From the NCBI GenBank assembly GCA_964506325.1, contig CAZDLO010000141.1, forward strand, positions 1 through 7,851: a stretch of DNA of 7,851 bases, given 5' to 3'. Position numbers and translations under genes: made by a program. This DNA comes from CAINVV01 sp964506325 (lineage in GTDB: Bacteria > Bacteroidota > Bacteroidia > Bacteroidales > Prolixibacteraceae). Positions 1 through 5,596 of the stretch are shown here, piece after piece; position 1 is the first letter of the stretch, and every line of letters starts with the position of its first letter. The notes below the pieces were generated by a model. The model was not told the origin of the DNA. It made no database searches and saw nothing but the letters and a program-made list of their open reading frames with translations.

Positions 1-248
1 TTTTCGGTTTCGCCCCGTTTTTAGGTGGTTTCTGGTCTCCACTGGATTAAATCAAGCATTTTAGGTTGTCGGCCTGGTTAAACAGTAGATTGCTTTTTGG
101 TTAATTAGAATACAGGTTCAATTGTATGGCAGATGCATCAAAAATTGTTTTGATACTAATTAATGACTGGTCGAAATCTAAGGGAAGGTGGAATCAGAAT
201 TAGGAGCTCTGCAAAGGTTAACAGTATCAATATTACGTTAAATAATTG

Positions 249-263
249 AACTATACAATAGTT
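249..263. repeat. Short perfect dyad AACTAT-ACA-ATAGTT
   Basis: Two 6-base arms (249-254 and 258-263) are perfect inverted copies separated by three bases. The AT-rich arms could be a small operator half-site pair or chance. The dyad lies just upstream of TATATTTG (272-279), which matches the Bacteroidota -7 consensus TAnnTTTG on the plus strand. I see no well-spaced -33 element: the nearest TTG ends 23 bases upstream. There is also no convincing plus-strand gene for it to control. Confidence 0.3.
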
Positions 264-636
264 GTGTGGAATATATTTGTTCAGGAAAGGTCAGGTAATT
301 CCTTCTTTTTCGATAATGACAGTGCAAAAGGCAGGCTTAAAAGATTTATCAGATGAAAAGTCGTTCCAATTGGATGAGAAAACCAATATCCTCCGGACAA
401 TTGATTTTACAAAGAGGTGGAATCTTTCCTTGCTGCCTGGTAATCAGTGTCCTATCATTGGCTTCAGGCTGAACAGACTTCCGTTGTTTGTGGATTTTGT
501 TGTTAATCGAATTGGAAACAGAACCTGCTGCTGGTAGGATGCCCTATCTGGACATGCCTGATTCAGGACGCAGAATGCAAATCCCCTTCAGCGGAAATAA
601 TCTCTCGGCTCCCTTTATGGCTGATTATTCCCAAAA

Positions 637-659
637 CGATACCTGCAGGCTGGGTATCG
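637..659 (-). terminator. Weak hairpin with short T run, possible terminator of the kinase operon
   Basis: CGATACC (637-643) and GGTATCG (653-659) form a perfect 7-bp stem around a 9-base loop. On the minus strand the hairpin is followed by TTTT. It lies about 190 bases beyond the kinase stop. The stem is short and only moderately GC-rich and the T run is brief, so this is a candidate only; no stronger terminator was found nearer the stop. Confidence 0.25.
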
Positions 660-849
660 CCCTGGTTTAGTCACTTTGGATTCCTGTTATTAAAAACACA
701 ATGCCAACGGCGAAACAGAAAATAATTCCCTTTAGTTCCGGAAGACTATTTACCACCCGATCATTGAATCAGTCATCTTCGGAATAGAGCCCAAAAAATA
801 TACCGGGAAAAAAATCCTGTGCACTTGAACCAACCCTGGTCTGCTAATT

Positions 850-1198
850 TTATTCGGTTGGGTCGCCAGGTATAATTTTGTTGATGAGACTGTTGAATTT
901 TTCTACGTTGATGGGTTTTGTCAGGTACTCCGTGGCCCCTTCATTCATCAGCGCATGAAGCTGATGGGGCATCGCATCGGCACTGACAATTATCACGGGT
1001 ATCTCTTTTGTTTCCGCGTCATTTTTAAGATTTTTCAAAACTTCCCTGCCACTTATATCTGGCAGGTTAAGGTCGAGCAGAATCATCTCAGGCAGATTTT
1101 CTTTGGCAAGTGCTACAGCCTGTGTGCCTGTAGAGGAGGTAATCAGCCTGACACCCTTGTGGCAGGTATCCATGATCATTTGAACCAGTTCGGCATTG
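850..1198 (-). CDS. Hybrid sensor histidine kinase, C-terminal receiver (REC) domain (5' end lost in assembly gap)
   Basis: 115 visible residues, from an Asn encoded at 1197-1195 to the TAA stop at 852-850, form a CheY-like receiver domain lacking only its first strand. The phospho-accepting Asp is in MILLDLNLPDISG (first Asp, encoded at 1074-1072). The conserved Ser/Thr is the Ser of IIVSADA, and the conserved Lys is in YLTKPI. The acidic pair that binds magnesium would be in the adjoining gap. The protein ends shortly after the last helix (NKIIPGDPTE), so no DNA-binding or enzymatic output domain follows. As the end of the hybrid kinase, the domain would take phosphate from the kinase His, either as a relay intermediate toward an Hpt protein or as a phosphate sink. 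A stand-alone response regulator starting inside the gap is possible, but the residue register (HATPase end, then REC) fits a fused hybrid kinase. Confidence 0.88.
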
Positions 1199-1298
1199 NN
1201 NNNNNNNNNNNNNNNNNNNNNNNNNNNNNNNNNNNNNNNNNNNNNNNNNNNNNNNNNNNNNNNNNNNNNNNNNNNNNNNNNNNNNNNNNNNNNNNNNN
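1199..1298. other. Assembly gap (100 N) between kinase and receiver domains
   Basis: A second run of exactly 100 N. Upstream, HATPase_c stops just after the F box (PFERIG). Downstream, coding resumes inside the first helix of a receiver domain (NAELVQMI). The missing part should therefore hold the second glycine box, the end of the ATPase fold, a linker and the acidic DD pair of the receiver. A continuous gene needs a true gap length divisible by three; from typical hybrid kinases I would expect roughly 240-300 bases. This explains why translating through the Ns gives the wrong frame beyond the gap. Confidence 0.95.
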
Positions 1299-4204
1299 GC
1301 ACCAATTCTTTCAAATGGGACATAAAGCTTTGAAATATCTTCCCCGGATATGCCTTTGCCGGAGTCAGTAACTGATATTCTGACAAATTCGGTGGCAAGG
1401 GTATCTTGTGAAACGACAATACTGTTCCGGATCACGACCGAGCCACCAGGAAAGTTGTATTTTATGGCATTGTTCAGCAGATTCAACATGACCTGGTTGA
1501 GTCTCTGCTCATCCGCCCTGACAAAGAATTTTTCATTCTGAACATTGTCATACTCCATGGTTATTTTGTAATCGGCCGCAATGGGGGAAACAACATCCAA
1601 CATGCCTTGTATCAGCTGCATGACATTCACTGAACCGATCGACATGGACAATTGTCCTGCTTCAATTTTTGATATATCCAGCACTTCATTGATCATTTCC
1701 AGGAGATGCCTGCCTCCCTTAAGAATGTGGCCGACGCCTTTTTTCTGACCTTTTTTCAGATCATCCATATCAAGCAATTGTGCGAATCCAAGGATCGAAT
1801 TCAGCGGCGTCCTGAGTTCATGGCTTATCCGTGATAAAAATTCACTCTTGGCCTGGTTGGCTTTTTCGGCTTCGGTCTTGGCCTCCTTCAATTCATTCTC
1901 CGCGATGGTGCGTGCAGTAATATCCTCGAAGATGTAAAAACGGCCATAGTACTCGTCATCTATTCCCCTGATCTGTATGGAGAACCTTTGAATGCTGCGA
2001 TTTCCGGTAAAGGCAATCACATCCAATAGTTCAATCCTGTTTGCTTCATCCTGCAGCGGTTTGCAGGATTCGGCAAAAGCAGGTATATCCGCAAGTACAG
2101 GAAGGCAGAAGGGAATAATATCATTGTTTTTCATCTCCCCGCGACGTATCCGGTCTTCGATTTGCTCTATTTCCCAGATCTCGCAGAACCGGTGGTTTAT
2201 ATACAAAATATCATCGGTGCGGTTGTCAACCACCAAAAAACCGAACGGAGAAGAATTGGCCATCAATTCCATGAGGGTCCTGTTCCATTTAAGGATATCT
2301 TCTGCCTTTTTTCGCTCTGTCAGGTCCTGGTTGGTCCCGGTTATACGGATCGCTTTGCCATTGGCATCCCGGCTGATGTATCCGCGGGAAAGTACCGGAA
2401 CATAGTGTCCCAGTTTGTGCCTGAGACGAAATTCTGCCTCGTAATCATCCCGGTTGCTTTCCAGGGCATTCTCCAGTATGTCATGGGTAAAACCAATATC
2501 ATCCGGATGGGTCATTTCCCTCCAGAGGTTGCTGTCGGAAGGAATTTCATTGTGCTCATAACCAAGCTGTTGCCACCATTTGTCTGAATAGTAAAGGTAG
2601 TCGGTAACCAGGTTCCAGTCCCAGGGGGCATCGTTGGATCCTTTGATAGCCAGGTTGAGTAGTTCCCGGCTTTCACTCAACGCAGCTTCGGTCAGCCTGT
2701 GTTGTTCGATCTCCCTTTCAAGACTGGCATTCACCAGTCTTAGCTCCGCAGTTCTCTGCTCAATTTTTTGCTCCAGACCTGCATTCAATTCCAGGATTGT
2801 TTTTTCCGATTGCTTCCGGTCTGTGATGTCTTCTTCCACGGCAATGAAGTGGGTAGCCTTCCCTTCGTTGTTCAGGACCGGCGAAATGGATGCCGAAACC
2901 CAGTATAGCTTTCCGTCTTTGTTCTTGTTCAGAAACTCCCCGGTCCATTCGTCTCCTTTGGCCAGGATCCCGTATAGTTCCGCTTCTGAGTCATTTCCAG
3001 TTTCTGTAGCTCCAAAAATCCTTGGTTTTTTACCTTTCAGCTCTTCCAGTGAATATCCTGACATTTTTTCAACTGCCGGATTGATGTATTCTATGTTACT
3101 ATGTATGTCGGTAATAATGGTCATCACCGGACTTTGTATGATAGCCTGGGAAAGCTTGAGCAGGTCTTCCTCTATACGTTTTACCTCATAAATTTCCCAA
3201 ACCAGGTCTGCCAGTTTTGTGACAATTTCCACGTCCCACTTGTCATATAGGGTGGGTTTATTCCCGATGCCAACAATGGCCACTATTCTTTCGTTCCTGA
3301 TAACCGGCGCTGCCAGCTGCCGGGTAACAATGTCATGACCTTCCGGCATCCTCTTCAGGTGGGGATGGTTTATGTAATCATTGTGGATAACAGCCTTTTT
3401 CTCCTCCATGCAATCATGCCAGATTCCTGCCCTGTTGATATCAAAATGGGTACCGGAGGGCACAGGCCCATCCACCAACGATTTCATATTGGCCGACCAG
3501 CACTGCAGGTCAAGGGTTTTCTGATCCGGATTGACCGAATGAAAGAATCCAATCCGGCTTCCTGTCAGCCTCTCCAGTTCTTCAACCAGGAATTGCAGTA
3601 ATTCAAGTTTCGAATGTGTGTAGGCAAATTCAGTCAGCCGGAGGTGTGTTTTCAAGATCTGTTCGTTGATCACACGCTCGGTGATGTCTGTGGCTTTTCC
3701 CTGGATACCCGTCAACTCCCCGTTGTTGTCGTAAATGGGGATGTTTTGTGACTCCGTCCAGATAATGGTGCCATCTTTTTTGATCCAACGCATCCTGAAA
3801 ATGCCGGTATTGATTTTGCCTGCCTGCATTTCGGACAACAGGTGCATGTCGTCAGGATGAACCATCTTCATTCCCAGCATTGGGTCATTGTAATGATCTG
3901 TAGGCGTATAGCCGGTGATTGTTTCTGAAGAGGGACTTACATATCCGAAACCGGGTTCTGGTTTTAATCTGTAAACAAAAATCAGGTCGTTAGATCTTTC
4001 TGCGATGAACCGGTATTGTTTTTCCCTTTCATCCAGTTCGTTTTTGGCATCGATAAGGTCTGTGATATCCAGGCAATGGCCGATATACCCTGTGAAATCT
4101 CCATGAAGATTGTACCTGGGTGTACCGCTGTCCTGCAGCCACCTGTATTCTCCGTCATGGCGCCTGAGACGGTAAACCATGCTGAAAGGTTCATGTTTGT
4201 CAAA
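1299..4204 (-). CDS. Hybrid sensor histidine kinase, central segment: PAS domains, GAF, HisKA and HATPase_c (both ends cut by assembly gaps)
   Basis: The segment is open throughout (968 codons) and bounded by N runs. Counting residues from 4204: the end of a PAS (1-50; FDKHEPFSMVYRLRRHDGEYRW to LDITD), a PAS (about 62-177), and a GAF domain (about 190-342, with AGIWHDC, VIHNDYINHPHLKRMPEGH and VGIGNKP). Next come a PAS (about 346-462), a signalling coiled coil (about 465-512; LEQKIEQRTAEL), and two more PAS domains (about 512-632 and 641-765). HisKA is at about 786-850 with SHELRTPLNS; the phospho-accepting His is encoded at 1822-1820. HATPase_c starts at about 895: N box NQVMLNLLNNAIKYN (903-917), G1 box DSGKGIS (947-953), F box YVPFERIG (961-968). 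The second glycine box falls in the gap. It should autophosphorylate on His using ATP and pass phosphate to the receiver domain encoded downstream. No membrane helices are seen. An intact kinase core is well supported; ligands and output are unknown. Confidence 0.93.
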
Positions 4205-4304
4205 NNNNNNNNNNNNNNNNNNNNNNNNNNNNNNNNNNNNNNNNNNNNNNNNNNNNNNNNNNNNNNNNNNNNNNNNNNNNNNNNNNNNNNNNNNNNNNNN
4301 NNNN
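4205..4304. other. Assembly gap (100 N) inside the kinase gene
   Basis: Exactly 100 undetermined bases, the usual scaffold placeholder for a gap of unknown size. Coding on the two sides is in different frames if 100 is taken literally. A continuous gene needs a true length equal to 2 modulo 3. Upstream, PAS 3 lacks its last strands; downstream, the sequence resumes at FDKHEPF, in the middle of a PAS domain. By comparison with complete PAS domains I would expect very roughly 200-300 missing bases, which is an estimate. Confidence 0.95.
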
Positions 4305-5550
4305 TGGCATAGATGTTGATCCAACAGTATTCTCCTTTTTCCGGATGGAATACCCCCATCACAACGTCATTGACCTCCTTGCCCGTCTCAAGTGCAATCA
4401 TTGCAGGATGCAGGTGACCCGGGAAATCGGTTCCGTCCTCGTGGATGGCTCTCCAGTTGGGATCTACTGAAGTCCGGCCCTGCATCTGGTCCAGGGTCAG
4501 CCCCAGGATCCGCTGTGCTGACAGGTTGGCAGAAATAATTGACCCGTGGACATCCTGGTAAACAACCCCCAGGGACATGGTCTCAAAAAGTGAACGGAAT
4601 TTCCACTCACTTTCAGCCAAAGATCTCTCGGTGGTTTTCCTGTCAGTGATATCCCGGCAGGAACTGAATATGGCCATTTTGCCCTCAATTTCTATCATCG
4701 ATATGGTTACATCCACAATCAGTTGAATCCCGGCAGAAGAGCGCATGGTCCATTCAAAGTTGGTTTTCCCTTTATGAAGGCATTCGGAAATTTCTTCCAG
4801 GACAGCAACAGAGGTTCTTCTTCCATCGGGCTGGTATTCCGGTGAAAAAGCCTCCGGAGTTTGACCAATGATGCCTTCACGGTTCCTGAGAACCAATTTT
4901 TCTGCCGCCCGGTTGCAATCTGTTATAACTCCATCCACAATGATCAGATAGGCATCCGGAGAATCAGCGAACATGGTCAGGTATCTCTCTTCGCTTTCCA
5001 GTTGTCGTTTTTTTGCCTGTATCAGATCGGAAATATCCGTGACCGTTAAAAAAATCTGTGCGAGCTCTTCCCTCAAGAATCCTGCCAGGTGAACGTTCCT
5101 GATTTTTTTGTCCCTGGTTTGAAGGGTTAACTCATAAGTTTCATGCTTTTTCTTGCGGATAACTGTTTCAAGAAAGGATCTGAAAGCCGGTAGATTGGCG
5201 TAAATGAGATAGTTTGAAAAATCACTGTTTTTAAGATTAACCCTTTCTGTCCCCAGCATTTTGGCACCGGTAAGGTTAGCTTCAACGATTTTTCCGGTAT
5301 TTGATAAAGTGAAATAGGCAGACGGGGCGAAGTCATAGAGGTCAATGTATTTGTCATACAGCTGCTTCTCCGCCTCTTTGGTCCTCTTTAGTTCCTCATT
5401 CTGAAGTTCCAGTTCCACCTGGTGAACTTCAAGCTCATGGACCAGTTTCAGTATTTCGCCCTCAGTAGGAGCGGATGATAAAATCGAGGCTCTTTCAGCC
5501 AGCAATTTTTTTGCCTTTGACCGGAGATCAGCCTTTTCCTTATTGCTCAT
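4305..5550 (-). CDS. Hybrid sensor histidine kinase, N-terminal segment: coiled coil and three PAS domains (3' end lost in assembly gap)
   Basis: This is the first of three segments of what I read as one gene. The ATG at 5550-5548 is the best start: an in-frame TGA lies at 5577-5575 and no ATG, GTG or TTG occurs between them. There is no Shine-Dalgarno; the leader is A-rich. The 415 visible residues begin with a charged coiled coil (about 30-66, with LVHELEVHQVELELQNEEL). PAS 1 (about 66-180) contains DFAPSAYFTLSNTGKIVEANL and ends TVTDISDL. PAS 2 (about 185-306) ends CRDITDRK. PAS 3 (about 314-415) contains HPAMIALETGKEVNDVVMGV and is cut at CWINIYA by the N run. There is no signal peptide or membrane helix, so the sensor is probably cytoplasmic. 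It lies 46 bases after the CheB/CheR gene on the same strand with no terminator between them, which suggests one transcript. The PAS ligands cannot be told from sequence. It could in principle be a separate PAS-only protein ending inside the gap, but the ongoing PAS array makes that less likely. Confidence 0.9.
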
Positions 5551-5596
5551 TGTTTGTTCATCGTTAATTTGTAGTCAACGGACCAGGGGCGCCGCG
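5551..5596 (-). other. 46-base intergenic junction between the CheB/CheR and kinase genes
   Basis: No hairpin followed by a T tract and no recognisable promoter is visible here, so the kinase is probably co-transcribed with the CheB/CheR gene. No Shine-Dalgarno precedes the kinase ATG; the bases just upstream are A-rich (ATTAACGATGAACAAACA), as is usual in Bacteroidota. An out-of-frame ATG at 5561-5559 opens a four-codon frame (MNKQ). Its TGA (5549-5547) overlaps the kinase start in an ATGA arrangement. Confidence 0.5.

Larger units (their letters stand above)
1..849. other. Region without a supported gene, downstream of the kinase
   Basis: The first half is AT-rich and the rest is closer to the genes in composition. 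I find no tRNA or rRNA and no recognisable protein domain in any frame. The only open frames are short: a plus-strand stretch to a stop at 537 (73 codons from the ATG at 316), an overlapping one ending at 670, and 28 codons from 701 to 787. None resembles a known family. The left edge shows only short frames, so a gene end there cannot be shown. The region may hold the 3' untranslated end of the kinase transcript and control sequences for a gene beyond the window. Confidence 0.55.

Noticed and set aside
262..537. Plus-strand open frame of 91 codons (TTG start) or 73 codons from the ATG at 316
   Set aside because: There is no recognised domain or clear initiation signal and the composition is unremarkable. 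It is kept as a finding only, because of the promoter-like match upstream.
488..670. Plus-strand open frame of 60 codons
   Set aside because: It overlaps the previous frame and has no family resemblance; length and composition fit chance.
736..743. Palindrome TTCCGGAA
   Set aside because: Eight bases only, with no T run or partner site; expected by chance at this scale.
1088..1198. Continuation of the central kinase frame beyond the second gap (tail containing QCRTGSNDHGYL)
   Set aside because: It is the same artefact of the placeholder gap length; the receiver domain is encoded in a different frame.
2634..3191. Open frame of 185 codons on the plus strand, antisense to the kinase
   Set aside because: It lies wholly opposite PAS-coding sequence, is Ser/Leu-rich in the way typical of antisense shadows, and resembles no family. 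The minus-strand frame has clear domains.
3982..4204. Continuation of the N-terminal kinase frame beyond the gap (tail containing LTNMNLSAWF)
   Set aside because: This frame exists only because the gap is written as 100 N. The other frame here encodes a clear PAS end (YRLRRHDGEYRW, LDITD).
850..5550. Kinase as a frameshifted pseudogene
   Set aside because: All frame changes coincide with N runs, no stop codon interrupts any segment, and the visible catalytic motifs (His, N, G1 and F boxes, receiver Asp and Lys) are intact.
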